From positions 58,484 through 122,483 of the forward strand of contig JAVVEW010000001.1 of assembly GCA_032251045.1 (NCBI GenBank): a stretch of DNA of 64,000 nt, given 5' to 3'. Below are positions 52,351-61,673 of this stretch, in pieces. Origin of the DNA: JAVVEW01 sp032251045. Lineage in GTDB: Bacteria; Pseudomonadota; Gammaproteobacteria; Methylococcales; Methylomonadaceae. The notes beneath the pieces were generated by a model. The model was given only the letters and a program-made list of their open reading frames with translations. It was not told the origin of the DNA and ran no database searches. Numbering within the stretch: the first letter of the stretch is position 1; every line of letters begins with the position of its first letter. Made by a program: the position numbers and the translations under genes.

Positions 52351-53640
52351 TCAGTTAGGGTGCGTGCGTAAATATTCGGAGACGAGAAAAAAGGAGCCGA
52401 AAATCAGTAATAAATCGCCGTTCTGACAGTGTTTCCGTGCTGTTTTCAAGGCATCTACGAAGCTGGTCGCGGTCAAAGTAACCTGGCTGACGTGCTCGCG
52501 CAGGAAGGCGTCAGCCATGGCTGTGCGATCAGCGCAGCGCGGATTATCGGGAAGCGGAACATAATACCAATGATGCACCCTGTCTTTCAAAGTGGCGATG
52601 ACGCTGCCAATATCTTTGTCTTTCATCATGGTAAACAGCGCGTGTATGCGTTGTGAATCAGGCCGTGTTGATAAGTAGTCTAGCAGGGTCTGCGCGGCTT
52701 GTGGGTTATGGCCGACATCCAGCAGCACTGGCACTGGGCCGTCACACAATTCCAGGCGTCCGGTCAGGCGCACCTGCGCCAATCCCTGATTGATGGCGTC
52801 GGTGCTGATAGGTGTGTCGGTTGGCAAGTGGCTCAGTGCCATGATTGCGGCGGCGGCGTTGTGATATTGATGATCGCCCTGCAGTGGCAGAGGTGTCAGT
52901 CCGGTGTAGTGCTGGCGCGGGCCGCCCCGCACAGACCAGCTGTTCACATGGCGGGTGACGTTAAAATCACGGTTCAGCAGTAACAAGGGCGCGTTAAGCG
53001 TTTCGGCGTATGCCAGCAGGCACTCGGGCGGGTCGATTTCAGCGCACACAACCGGCGTTTGAGGGCGAAAAACACCCGCTTTTTCCCGGGCGATATGTGC
53101 GCGGGTGGGGCCTAGCCATTCAGCGTGATCGATGCCGATACTGGTGATCATCGCCACATCGGTATCGATGATATTCACCGCATCCAGACGCCCACCCATG
53201 CCAACTTCCAGAATTTGTACATCCAGATGGGCTTGGCTAAACAGGTACAGGGCCGCCAGCGTGCTGAATTCGAAATAACTGAGAGAAATGCCGGCACGTA
53301 CCGCTTCGATTTGGGTGAACGCGGCGATCAAGGCGGCATCGTCGACTTCCTTGCCATTGATGCGTATGCGTTCATTGTAACGCACCAAATGCGGCGAGGT
53401 GTAAGTGCCCACCTGGTAGCCGGCAGCCCGCAGCATCGCTTCCAGCAATGCCGCGCATGAGCCTTTGCCATTAGTGCCGGCAATGGTCAGGGTGAGCGGT
53501 TTGCGGTAGTTTGGACACAGCGCCTGAAAGACTTGCTTGACCCGCTCCAGACTTAAGTCAATGCTGCGCGGATGCAGCGTTTCCTGCCAGCACAGCCAGT
53601 CTGCCAAAGACACGAATGTCGTCATGGGTGGCTCAGTCAA
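52351..53640 (-). CDS. folC: Folylpolyglutamate/dihydrofolate synthase FolC
   Basis: This 429-residue Mur-ligase-fold enzyme has the ATP P-loop IAGTNGKGSCAALLEAML, the GMGGRLDAVNIID motif and the C-terminal DVGHNPQAAQTLLDYL. It adds glutamate to folates. Two ATG codons (53640 and 53625) can open it. It lies 18 bases after accD and eight bases before dedD, as in the folC-dedD-cvpA-purF run of gammaproteobacteria. Confidence 0.95.
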   Translation of the reverse strand: MTEPPMTTFVSLADWLCWQETLHPRSIDLSLERVKQVFQALCPNYRKPLTLTIAGTNGKGSCAALLEAMLRAAGYQVGTYTSPHLVRYNERIRINGKEVDDAALIAAFTQIEAVRAGISLSYFEFSTLAALYLFSQAHLDVQILEVGMGGRLDAVNIIDTDVAMITSIGIDHAEWLGPTRAHIAREKAGVFRPQTPVVCAEIDPPECLLAYAETLNAPLLLLNRDFNVTRHVNSWSVRGGPRQHYTGLTPLPLQGDHQYHNAAAAIMALSHLPTDTPISTDAINQGLAQVRLTGRLELCDGPVPVLLDVGHNPQAAQTLLDYLSTRPDSQRIHALFTMMKDKDIGSVIATLKDRVHHWYYVPLPDNPRCADRTAMADAFLREHVSQVTLTATSFVDALKTARKHCQNGDLLLIFGSFFLVSEYLRTHPN

Positions 53641-53658
53641 GTACGGGCTGGCCGTACA

Positions 53659-54513
53659 TCAAGCCAGCAAGCCTAATAACGCATGGATTTCATCGCGCAG
53701 CAGCCTGCGATCAACGATGCGGTCAATGGCGCCGTGCGTTAACAGGAATTCGCTACGTTGAAAGCCTTCCGGCAGTTTCTCGCGCACGGTTTGTTCAATC
53801 ACCCGTGGACCTGCAAAGCCGATCAGCGCGTTAGGCTCAGCCAGATTGATGTCACCGAGCATGGCCAGGCTGGCGGACACGCCACCCATGGTCGGGTCGG
53901 TCAGGCAGACGATATAGGGCAGCCCGGCATCGGCCAGTCTGGTTAGTGCGGCGCTGGTTTTGGCCATCTGAAACAGGGAGTGCAAGGATTCCTGCATGCG
54001 CGCACCGCCCGAGGCGGTAAAAACTACATAAGGACAGCGTTGTTCCAGGCAGGCGTTGACGCCGCGCACGAAGCGCTCGCCCACTGCCGCGCCCATCGAG
54101 CCGCCCATAAAGGCAAACTCAAACGCCGCGGCAACCACCGGGCGTTGGTGCAACGTGCCTTTCATGACCACCAGGGCATCGGCTTCCTTGGTTTGTTTTT
54201 GCGCCAGGGTCAGTCGATCCCGATATTTTTTTGAATCCTTGAAACGCAGGGGGTCGGTGGCCTTGATACCCGTACCCAGTTCCTCAGCCTGCCCGATGTC
54301 ATCCAGAAACAGCGCCAGGCGGCGACGAGCGGGAATGCGCAAGTGATATTCGCACTTGGGGCAAACATCGGCATTCTGCTCCAGCTCGGTGTTGTAGAGA
54401 ATGGCGTTGCAGGAGGGGCATTTGGTCCATAAGCCTTCAGGTACCGATGCTTTCTTTTTTTGCGCGCCATCGGTGCGGATGGTGGCGGGAACCAGTTTTT
54501 CAAACCAACTCAT
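53659..54513 (-). CDS. accD: Acetyl-CoA carboxylase carboxyltransferase subunit beta
   Basis: This 284-residue subunit has the N-terminal zinc ribbon CPSCNAILYNTELEQ...VCPKC (four cysteines) and the carboxyltransferase domain with ASGGARMQESLHSLFQMAK and DPTMGGVSASLAMLGD. With AccA it transfers carboxyl from biotin to acetyl-CoA. It overlaps trpA by four bases, an odd but conserved mix of tryptophan and fatty acid genes. Confidence 0.96.
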   Translation of the reverse strand: MSWFEKLVPATIRTDGAQKKKASVPEGLWTKCPSCNAILYNTELEQNADVCPKCEYHLRIPARRRLALFLDDIGQAEELGTGIKATDPLRFKDSKKYRDRLTLAQKQTKEADALVVMKGTLHQRPVVAAAFEFAFMGGSMGAAVGERFVRGVNACLEQRCPYVVFTASGGARMQESLHSLFQMAKTSAALTRLADAGLPYIVCLTDPTMGGVSASLAMLGDINLAEPNALIGFAGPRVIEQTVREKLPEGFQRSEFLLTHGAIDRIVDRRLLRDEIHALLGLLA

Positions 54514-55334
54514 AAAGCGTCCTGAGATTTGCGGTGGTCCAGTGCGTGACGGATGCTGCTGATGCGTTCGACGATCGCGTCAAGCGCCTGGTCGGGCGCA
54601 TCAAGCTGTTGTTCGATCAATTGAATCAGAGCGCTGCCAATGACAATGCCGTCGCCGTGTTCCGCTACTGCCAAAGCCGTTTCGGGGTTTTTCACGCCAA
54701 AACCGACCGCGATGGGCAGCTCGGTCAGGCGACGGATTTCGGCAACCTTGCGGCCGACATCGGCGCTGTCGAGATGGCCGGCGCCAGTCACACCTTTCAG
54801 CGATACGTAATAAAGATAACCGCTGCCGAACTGGGCCATTTTCTCAATACGCTGCGGGCGGCTGTTCGGCGCCAACAGGAAAATCGGATCCACATCGCGT
54901 TGTTTCAGCAAGCTGACCCATTCGGCGGCTTCCTCGGGTGGTAAATCAACGGTCAGAATGCCGTCAACGCCGACCTTAGCGGCAGCCTCGGCCAGTTCAC
55001 GGTAGCCAAAGGCTTCGATAGGATTGAGATAGCCCATCAGCACCACCGGCGTGTCTGCATTGTCAGCCCGGAACTGCTCGACCAGGGTCAAGGTTTTGCG
55101 CAGCGACATTTTGTGCTTGAGCGCGCGTTCGCTGGCTTTCTGGATCACCGGGCCGTCGGCCATGGGATCGGAAAACGGCACCCCTAATTCGATCACATCG
55201 GCACCCGCCGCAACCAGGGCGTGCATCGCAGGTACGGTGAATTCAGGGTTGGGGTCGCCGGCAGTCAGAAAGGGAATCAAGGCCTTGCGGCCGGTGGTGC
55301 GCAGTTGGCTGAAGGTTGCTGTCAGACGGCTCAT
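54510..55334 (-). CDS. trpA: Tryptophan synthase alpha chain
   Basis: This 274-residue TIM barrel has IPFLTAGDPNPEFT, the catalytic acids in VIELGVPFSDPMADGPVIQ and GILTVDLPPEEA, and the phosphate-binding GFGVKNPETA. It cleaves indole-3-glycerol phosphate and feeds indole to TrpB. The start at MSRLTATFSQL overlaps the trpB stop; a longer frame to 55436 is not family-like. Confidence 0.96.
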   Translation of the reverse strand: MSRLTATFSQLRTTGRKALIPFLTAGDPNPEFTVPAMHALVAAGADVIELGVPFSDPMADGPVIQKASERALKHKMSLRKTLTLVEQFRADNADTPVVLMGYLNPIEAFGYRELAEAAAKVGVDGILTVDLPPEEAAEWVSLLKQRDVDPIFLLAPNSRPQRIEKMAQFGSGYLYYVSLKGVTGAGHLDSADVGRKVAEIRRLTELPIAVGFGVKNPETALAVAEHGDGIVIGSALIQLIEQQLDAPDQALDAIVERISSIRHALDHRKSQDAL

Positions 55335-56533
55335 AAGTCGATACCTTCTCGTTTGGCCAAAGTAAATATATCCTTGTCGCCGCGGCCGGAAACATTGATC
55401 ACCATGATGTGCTCTTTTGGCAACGTCGGCGCCCATTTCATGGCATAAGCGATTGCGTGGCTGGTTTCCAGCGCCGGAATAATGCCTTCCAGTTCGGTGA
55501 GCTGATGAAAACCAACCAGTGCCTCGGTATCATCGATGGCGACATACTCAGCCCGGCCGGTGTCTTTCAGCCAGGCATGTTCAGGGCCGACACCGGGGTA
55601 ATCGAGACCGGCGGAAATGGAATGGGTTTCGATGATTTCACCATCATCGTCCTCGATCAGATAGGTGCGGTTGCCGTGCAAAACGCCGGGGCGTCCCGCG
55701 CACAGCGGCGCGGAATGGCGACCGGTGCTGATGCCATCGCCGGCGGCTTCAACGCCTACCAGTTGCACGCTACGGTCGTCGATAAAGGGATAAAACAGAC
55801 CAATGGCATTGGAGCCGCCGCCGACACAAGCGACCAGCGAATCGGGCAAACGGCCGGTTTGCTCCAGACACTGGCTTTTAGTCTCACGGCCAATCACCGC
55901 CTGAAAATCACGCACCATGGCCGGATAAGGATGCGGGCCGGCGACCGTGCCGATGATATAAAACGTATCATCCACATGGGTGACCCAGTCACGTAAGGCT
56001 TCGTTCAGTGCGTCTTTCAGTGTGCGCGAACCGGATTCCACCGGCACCACGGTGGCGCCCAAAAGCTTCATCCGGTACACGTTCAAGGCTTGCCGTTCGA
56101 CATCGACCGCGCCCATGTACACCACGCATTCCAATCCCAGCCGGGCGGCGACCGTGGCCGTGGCCACGCCGTGTTGACCGGCGCCGGTCTCGGCGATGAT
56201 GCGTTTCTTGCCCATGCGCTTGGCCAACAGCGCCTGGCCGATGGTGTTGTTGACTTTGTGCGCGCCGGTGTGGTTCAGGTCTTCGCGTTTCAGATAAATC
56301 TGCGCTCCGCCCAGATGGCCGGACCAACGCTCAGCGTAATACAACGGCGAGGGCCGGCCGACATAATGCTGCAGGTCCCTGTCCAGTTCGGCCTGAAATT
56401 CCGGGTCTTTCAGATATTTCTGATAAGCCAGGTTCAGTTCTTCCAGTGGCTCGATCAGCGTCTCGGCGACAAACAAGCCGCCATAAGGGCCGAAATGGCC
56501 GTGTTCATCGGGAAATTGATAAGGTTGTGTCAT
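55331..56533 (-). CDS. trpB: Tryptophan synthase beta chain
   Basis: This 400-residue PLP enzyme has the cofactor lysine in LKREDLNHTGAHKVNN, the AETGAGQHGVATATVAARLG loop and the PLP-phosphate motif CVGGGSNAIGLFYPF. It joins indole and serine. Its ends overlap both trpF and trpA by four bases, so trpF-trpB-trpA are tightly coupled. trpE, trpG, trpD and trpC are elsewhere, as in Pseudomonas. Confidence 0.96.
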   Translation of the reverse strand: MTQPYQFPDEHGHFGPYGGLFVAETLIEPLEELNLAYQKYLKDPEFQAELDRDLQHYVGRPSPLYYAERWSGHLGGAQIYLKREDLNHTGAHKVNNTIGQALLAKRMGKKRIIAETGAGQHGVATATVAARLGLECVVYMGAVDVERQALNVYRMKLLGATVVPVESGSRTLKDALNEALRDWVTHVDDTFYIIGTVAGPHPYPAMVRDFQAVIGRETKSQCLEQTGRLPDSLVACVGGGSNAIGLFYPFIDDRSVQLVGVEAAGDGISTGRHSAPLCAGRPGVLHGNRTYLIEDDDGEIIETHSISAGLDYPGVGPEHAWLKDTGRAEYVAIDDTEALVGFHQLTELEGIIPALETSHAIAYAMKWAPTLPKEHIMVINVSGRGDKDIFTLAKREGIDL

Positions 56534-57165
56534 GAATGCTTGCCTATATCCGCCTGAGTGACCTCAGTCATAAATGCCGTCATTTTGCCAGTGTCTTTAA
56601 TGCCTTTAGCCGATTCCACGCCGCTGCTGACATCCAGCGCGTAAGGGTGAACTTGTTCGATAGCTTGTCGTGCGTTCTCAGCACTCAATCCGCCAGCCAG
56701 AATCAAGGGCTTGGCCAGAGCCTTCGGCAATCTTTGCCAGTCAAAGCCTGCACCCGTACCGCCTTGGTGGCCGGGTTGATAGCTGTCTACTAAAATCGCG
56801 TTAGCCTGTTGGTGGCGTTGACATTCAAGCGCTAAATCCACGCCTTGCGCCATGCGTATTGCCTTGAAATACGGTTTGGCAAAACTGCTGCAAAACTCAG
56901 GCGATTCATCACCATGAAATTGCAAACAATCCAGCGCGACTCGGCGTGTTGTGTCACGTACCCATTCCGGTTCCGGATTGACGAATAAGCCGACCACCGA
57001 GACAAAGGGCGGCAGTACGGCGCAGATTGCCTCGGCCTGGTCAATCGACAACGCACGCGGGCTTGGCGGGTAAAACACCAGCCCCAGCGCATCAACGCCC
57101 GCTGATACCGCAGCCAGCGCATCGCTAGCGCGAGTAAAACCGCATATCTTAACCCGAGTTCTCAT
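56530..57165 (-). CDS. trpF: Phosphoribosylanthranilate isomerase TrpF
   Basis: This 211-residue stand-alone TrpF has the N-terminal VKICGFTRASDALAAVSAG with the catalytic Cys, the base aspartate in AILVDSYQPGHQGGTGAGFD, and LAGGLSAENARQAI and ALDVSSGVESAKGIKD at the phosphate site. It is first in the trpFBA-accD-folC run. truA, which often precedes it, is absent; a DUF2231 gene lies upstream instead. Confidence 0.95.
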   Translation of the reverse strand: MRTRVKICGFTRASDALAAVSAGVDALGLVFYPPSPRALSIDQAEAICAVLPPFVSVVGLFVNPEPEWVRDTTRRVALDCLQFHGDESPEFCSSFAKPYFKAIRMAQGVDLALECQRHQQANAILVDSYQPGHQGGTGAGFDWQRLPKALAKPLILAGGLSAENARQAIEQVHPYALDVSSGVESAKGIKDTGKMTAFMTEVTQADIGKHS

Positions 57166-57281
57166 AAATGTAACGGTTCTGATTCAGAAGTCTAGGCTTG
57201 AGCGGCATTCATGCCGCTGATAACAATGCTTGCCGCACGTCGCTCGTGCCACAGGGCGTCATCTACACGCAGGGGTGGCAC

Positions 57282-58058
57282 TTAATGTGTGTGCTCATGG
57301 GGCGGATGCTCGTGAGCAGGCTCGGTTTCCATGGGCATGGTATCGGTCGTGGGCGCATCTAAATCCTGCAAGGCGTGGTCTAAGTCATGGTCATGGGCTG
57401 TTTGATGGCCATGACTGTGCGGCGCGACGCGACCTGGCGTCGGTTCATTGTCGTGGGAGTGGGCATGTTGTGCGGGCCACTTGACCTTGGCCACGGCGAC
57501 GCCGTGTTGGTAGACCATAAAGCCACCTAGGTCGGCCGTTAGTGCCACCAGAATTAACAACGCCAATGCGGTCAGATTATGCAGTGCGCCAACGATGCCC
57601 CGCGAGGTCAGCGCTAAGCGCCACAGTGTCAAAACGCCGGCAACACTTAACACGGCAAAAGCCAGTTGTTTATGTTGTTCCATGATGTCATGCACGGTGC
57701 CGTCATGCGCGATGGTTTCGGCGGCATTCAGACCGGCCCAGACGGCAAGACCTGCCGACACTGTGCCTAAGTAAAGAAGACTGCTGGCAACCGAGCGCAG
57801 TGTTGCATGGCCGGTCAGCCTGGCGATGCTGTCCAGCAGCCAGAACAGGCTCAGAAAAGCGATAGGGTAATGCACAATCAATGGGTGCAGATTGGCCAGC
57901 GTGCCGATGCCAGGCATCAGCGAGGCTAATGTTGCTGACAGCGGCTGATTGGCCACCTGTTCGATGACAACCAGAAAATGCGCCACCAGCGAGGCCACGC
58001 CATCGCCGTGATCGCCGCCGCCGTGAATGCTGAAATGAAATAGCTCAATCACAGTCAA
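57282..58058 (-). CDS. DUF2231 membrane protein with histidine-rich tail
   Basis: This 258-residue protein has about four membrane helices in residues 45-190 (LHPLIVHYPIAFLSLFWLL is the DUF2231 signature, with the conserved His pair) and a hydrophilic C-terminal tail of about 65 residues containing 14 histidines in HxH and HDHD patterns (HAHSHDN, PHSHGHQTAHDHDLDH, HEHPPHEHTH). Related proteins are sometimes linked to haem or redox functions; the His tail suggests metal buffering at the membrane. No partner gene is adjacent. Confidence 0.78.
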   Translation of the reverse strand: MTVIELFHFSIHGGGDHGDGVASLVAHFLVVIEQVANQPLSATLASLMPGIGTLANLHPLIVHYPIAFLSLFWLLDSIARLTGHATLRSVASSLLYLGTVSAGLAVWAGLNAAETIAHDGTVHDIMEQHKQLAFAVLSVAGVLTLWRLALTSRGIVGALHNLTALALLILVALTADLGGFMVYQHGVAVAKVKWPAQHAHSHDNEPTPGRVAPHSHGHQTAHDHDLDHALQDLDAPTTDTMPMETEPAHEHPPHEHTH

Positions 58059-58361
58059 CCCCGTATTGGTGAGTCGTTGTTATGCGCAGCAAAACGCGCT
58101 TTATCGCGGTTAGCATCAGGCGTCTTGTTGACGGTGCCGAGCCGCGTCCGAAAGGCTGATATTGTAGCGCATTGTCAGCGTTCACGGGATTAACCCTAAA
58201 GATATATCGATTTATAAGAGGTGCCGATGCCGGCAGGCCCACGTGCGCGATGCAGATGTTTGCGGGCGCTCGGTACATTTTACGGGCTGGCAAGGGCGGG
58301 CTTGACCGGTTGCCTCCTTTTGCCAAGGCGGATGGAGGGGGATTTATTCGGGTGCCTGAGC
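58059..58361. other. Gene-free stretch between the DUF2231 gene and mrcA
   Basis: Frames exist on both strands but none shows a domain; the minus frame 58326-58045 is low-complexity shadow sequence. No hairpin with T-tract for mrcA was recognised. Confidence 0.4.
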
Positions 58362-60713
58362 TTAAAACAGACTTTCAATCACCGCTTTAAGATCATTGAT
58401 GGGCGGTGGGGGTGGTTCGAAAATTCGCGGCTTGATGCGGGTGTCGAGATATTCCCAAACGCCCGGGTCGGGCCGGTCGCTTTCAATCACGGGCAGGCCG
58501 GTAGTTGGGTCAACCAGCGTTCTGCGTACCCCGGATGGAACGGTTAGCGCATGTTCTGGCCGTCCCGCCAGCGCCACGGCCATGAAGTTTGTCCACATCG
58601 GGAGCGCGGCCTGACCACCGGTTTCTTTGCGTCCTAATGGTTGGTTATCGTCAAAACCTATCCAGGCGGTGGCTGCTACCGTGGCGCCAAAGCCGTTAAA
58701 CCAGGCATCGCGCTGATCGTTGGTGGTGCCGGTTTTACCGGCTAAGTCATGGCGTCCAAGTCGACGGGCATGAGTGGCCGTGCCCCGGGTCACGACATCG
58801 CGTAGCATCGAGGTGATTAAGAAGTGGGTTTCAGGGGCCAGAATGCGGGGTGCGAAGCCAGGCATTGCCGGGGCGTCTTCCTGGCAGGAGTCACAGGCAA
58901 TGGCAGGTTGTGCGGCATAAACCAGTTGCCCATCGTGTTGTTCCACGCGCTCGATCAGGTGGGGGGTAACCCGGTAACCACCGTTGGCAAAGGTGGTGTA
59001 CATGCGCGCCATTTGTAACGGCGTGGTTTGACCGGAGCCTAATGCCAGCGACGGCGAGGCCGGTAGCTGGTCGGCGCTGAAACCAAATCGCTTGCCCGTG
59101 GCGATGATTTCGGGAATGCCCAGTTTCAGTAAAAGCTTGACTGCGACAATGTTGCGCGACAGGCGCAGAGCGGTGCGCAGGGTGGTCGGGCCGTAGTATT
59201 TGTGACTGTAGTTTTCCGGACGCCAGGGTTGGCTTTGACCGGTGATCGCGATGCTCAGTGGCGTGTCATTGACCACGGTGGCAGGAGAATAGCCTTGTTC
59301 CAGAGCGGTGGTGTAAACAATAGGCTTGAAGCCTGAGCCGGGTTGGCGTAGCGCTTGTGTGGCGCGATTGAATTTGCTGTGGAAATAATCATAACCACCG
59401 ACCAGGGCCAGAATGGCGCCGTCGATGGCGTCAAGAGCCACCAGTGCGCCTTCGGCTTCGGGCCGTTGTGCCAGCGCCCAGCTTTGGTCTTGGCGTTGCC
59501 GAATGCGAATGTTTTGCCCGGGAGTGAGTATTTGCTGAATGCTGTCTGGGGTGCGGCCAACCCGGTTGCGGTTGATAAAAGGTCTGGCCCAGCGGCAATT
59601 GCGCCAGGGCAGGGTAACGGTCGAGCCGTCCTGGCGTTGTACCTCGGCGCTGTTTTGTGCGGTATTCAGCGTCAATACCGTGGCGCTTTCGGTAGCGCCA
59701 ATGACATCGGTGCCGATGTTGGCCTGGGCGCGCCAGCCGTGCCGCTCGTCGTAATCATGCAAATTATCGCGTAAGGCTTGCTGGGCGGCGGCTTGCAAGT
59801 GCGCGTCGATAGTGGTGTAAATCCGGTAGCCGGATTCATAAACCTCGTCGCCAAATAATTCGATGGCTTCCTGGCGGGCCATTTCGGCAACATAGGGCGC
59901 CGGAGAGGGGGTCGGTGGCGGTAGCTGGGCGGTGTTGGGTTCGGTTAGGGCGTTGGTCAGTTGCAGCTGATCGATGTAACCGAGCTCAAACATGCGTTTG
60001 AGAATGTAGTCGCGTCGTGCCATGGCGCGCTTGGCGTTGGTGAGTGGATTATAGATCGAGGGCGCTTTGGGCAGGCCTGCGATCATGGCGGCTTCTGCCA
60101 GTGTCAATTGGTCGAGGGGCTTTTGGTAATAGACATGAGCGGCGGCGGCAACGCCATAGGCATGATGGCCCAGGTAGATTTTATTCAGATACAGCGTCAG
60201 GATTTCAGGCTTGCTGAAGCGACTTTCCAGGCGAAAGGCCAGCAGAATTTCCTTAAATTTGCGGGTAAAGGTTTTGGTGCGGCTGAGCAGGAAATTACGT
60301 GCCACTTGCATGGTGATGGTGCTGCCGCCCTGACTTTTTCGTCCGGTCATGGCAAACAGCCAGGCGGCTCGGCCTAGTCCGATATAATCCACGCCCGGAT
60401 GTTGATAGAAACGGTTGTCTTCAGCGGCAATGAAGGCGTCGAGCAAGGGCAGGGGAATGTCGTCAAAGGTTACCGGGGTACGCTTACTGACGCCATATTC
60501 AGCCAATAACATGCCGTCACGACTGAAAATCTGCATCGGCATCTGATACTGTGCCTCTTCCAGTTGATTCAGTTCCGGCAATGTTTGGCTGAGTCGGTCG
60601 AGGTAGGCAAAGCTGATCAGCAGGCCGGTTATGCCGAGCATCATCAGCATGTAAACCAGCTCACCTAGAAAAAGCAACATGACGTGTGCGATGCGTTTAA
60701 AAATGAACTTCAT
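58362..60713 (-). CDS. mrcA: Penicillin-binding protein 1A (class A, bifunctional)
   Basis: This 783-residue protein has one membrane helix (MLGITGLLISFAYL), a GT51 domain with AAEDNRFYQHPGVDYIGL and GGSTITMQVARNFLLSR, an OB-like insertion near residues 320-430, and a transpeptidase domain with the serine motif PGSGFKP, SRN and KTGTTNDQRDAW. It is the usual partner of LpoA. The pilMNOPQ genes that often lie beside mrcA are not adjacent here. With mrcB at 10836 the cell has the two standard class A enzymes. Confidence 0.95.
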   Translation of the reverse strand: MKFIFKRIAHVMLLFLGELVYMLMMLGITGLLISFAYLDRLSQTLPELNQLEEAQYQMPMQIFSRDGMLLAEYGVSKRTPVTFDDIPLPLLDAFIAAEDNRFYQHPGVDYIGLGRAAWLFAMTGRKSQGGSTITMQVARNFLLSRTKTFTRKFKEILLAFRLESRFSKPEILTLYLNKIYLGHHAYGVAAAAHVYYQKPLDQLTLAEAAMIAGLPKAPSIYNPLTNAKRAMARRDYILKRMFELGYIDQLQLTNALTEPNTAQLPPPTPSPAPYVAEMARQEAIELFGDEVYESGYRIYTTIDAHLQAAAQQALRDNLHDYDERHGWRAQANIGTDVIGATESATVLTLNTAQNSAEVQRQDGSTVTLPWRNCRWARPFINRNRVGRTPDSIQQILTPGQNIRIRQRQDQSWALAQRPEAEGALVALDAIDGAILALVGGYDYFHSKFNRATQALRQPGSGFKPIVYTTALEQGYSPATVVNDTPLSIAITGQSQPWRPENYSHKYYGPTTLRTALRLSRNIVAVKLLLKLGIPEIIATGKRFGFSADQLPASPSLALGSGQTTPLQMARMYTTFANGGYRVTPHLIERVEQHDGQLVYAAQPAIACDSCQEDAPAMPGFAPRILAPETHFLITSMLRDVVTRGTATHARRLGRHDLAGKTGTTNDQRDAWFNGFGATVAATAWIGFDDNQPLGRKETGGQAALPMWTNFMAVALAGRPEHALTVPSGVRRTLVDPTTGLPVIESDRPDPGVWEYLDTRIKPRIFEPPPPPINDLKAVIESLF

Positions 60714-60898
60714 GATGCGTGCTGGGCAGTCGGTGTCAGGGTTAGGCCGGTGCTGGGTCTGGCGTGCTGGTGCGAGCAGGTCAGGAGTGCTTCGGGGTGA
60801 GAGGGTGGCCGTGGTGCTGTTGTGTATGTCCTAGCTCAGGTGCGGGTGGTCAAGACGCTTAACAACAGGCGTCTTGACCGCCGACTTACGATGGGCCT

Positions 60899-61288
60899 TT
60901 ATTGTGCCGGGTTTTGGCCTTTTTGCGCACCTTTTTGGCCTTTCATGGCGTGTTTCTGGCGCATGGCCATGTGGTGTTGCATCATCAGTTGTAACTGTTG
61001 GTCTTTAAGCGCTTGTTGTTTGGCAGGGTCGGTTTCGGCGAGGATTTTATTGGACAAATCGTGCATTTTTAGCCGATGCTCCTGCATTTTCTGCATGTGG
61101 CCGCGCATTTTTTCAGGGTCCATGTTCGTCATCATGCCGTCGCCATGGTTCATGCCAGCCATCTTGCCGTGATTCATGCCGCTTTTATTGCCGGGTTTGT
61201 CAGCGCCATTAGCGCCTGGTTGCGCTAACACCGGTGTGGACAGCATGATAGCGAGGGCGGCAACCGGGATAAATAAGGTCTTTTTCAT
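60899..61288 (-). CDS. Met/His-rich small periplasmic protein
   Basis: This 129-residue protein has a clear signal peptide (MKKTLFIPVAALAIMLSTPV, cleavage after LAQ). The mature part of about 107 residues holds 15 Met and 8 His, with repeated GMNHG (two copies) and HMQKMQEHRLKMHD, then a helical segment and a Lys/Gln/Gly-rich end. Met/His clusters of this kind bind Cu(I)/Cu(II) or other soft metals in periplasmic proteins, so metal buffering is likely but not shown. It is monocistronic. Confidence 0.75.
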   Translation of the reverse strand: MKKTLFIPVAALAIMLSTPVLAQPGANGADKPGNKSGMNHGKMAGMNHGDGMMTNMDPEKMRGHMQKMQEHRLKMHDLSNKILAETDPAKQQALKDQQLQLMMQHHMAMRQKHAMKGQKGAQKGQNPAQ

Positions 61289-61546
61289 GGTGATTTCCTT
61301 TAGTTTAGAGTAGTTATTATGGCAAGTCGGCAGAAGGCTATGCGAGTGCCAGAATGAATGATGCCGGCTGCCTGGCCAGTGTCGTTGCGTGGTAGCCCTA
61401 TCAGTCTACTACAAGCGACAGAAACTTGGTGCATACCTGTCAGCCGGAGTCCTTAAGGTCTCGATAAAAGCGCCTTAACGGTTTCGGCATGCTCTATACA
61501 TTAACAAGCTCGACATCGTCAAGACCAGGTTCTATAGTTACCCGCA

Positions 61547-61561
61547 CTACCTGTCAGGTAG
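61547..61561. promoter_or_regulatory. Perfect 15-base palindrome upstream of pntA
   Basis: CTACCTGTCAGGTAG is a perfect inverted repeat around one T, 113 bases before pntA. A related half, TACCTGTCAG, occurs at 61434-61443. It could be an operator for pntAB. The rest of 61289-61673 shows no gene. Confidence 0.4.
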
Positions 61562-61673
61562 CATCGACGATTAAAACACTATTAAAACACGACTCGCGTG
61601 CTTTCTGCTTTGCCTGATCGAAGCTTAGTTCAGAGTCGTGACCACTTTATCAGCGTGTTAACAGGAGGGGGTT

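Noticed and set aside
58045..58326. Minus-strand frame of 93 codons between the DUF2231 gene and mrcA
   Set aside because: No ribosome site or family-like sequence; it overlaps the DUF2231 start.
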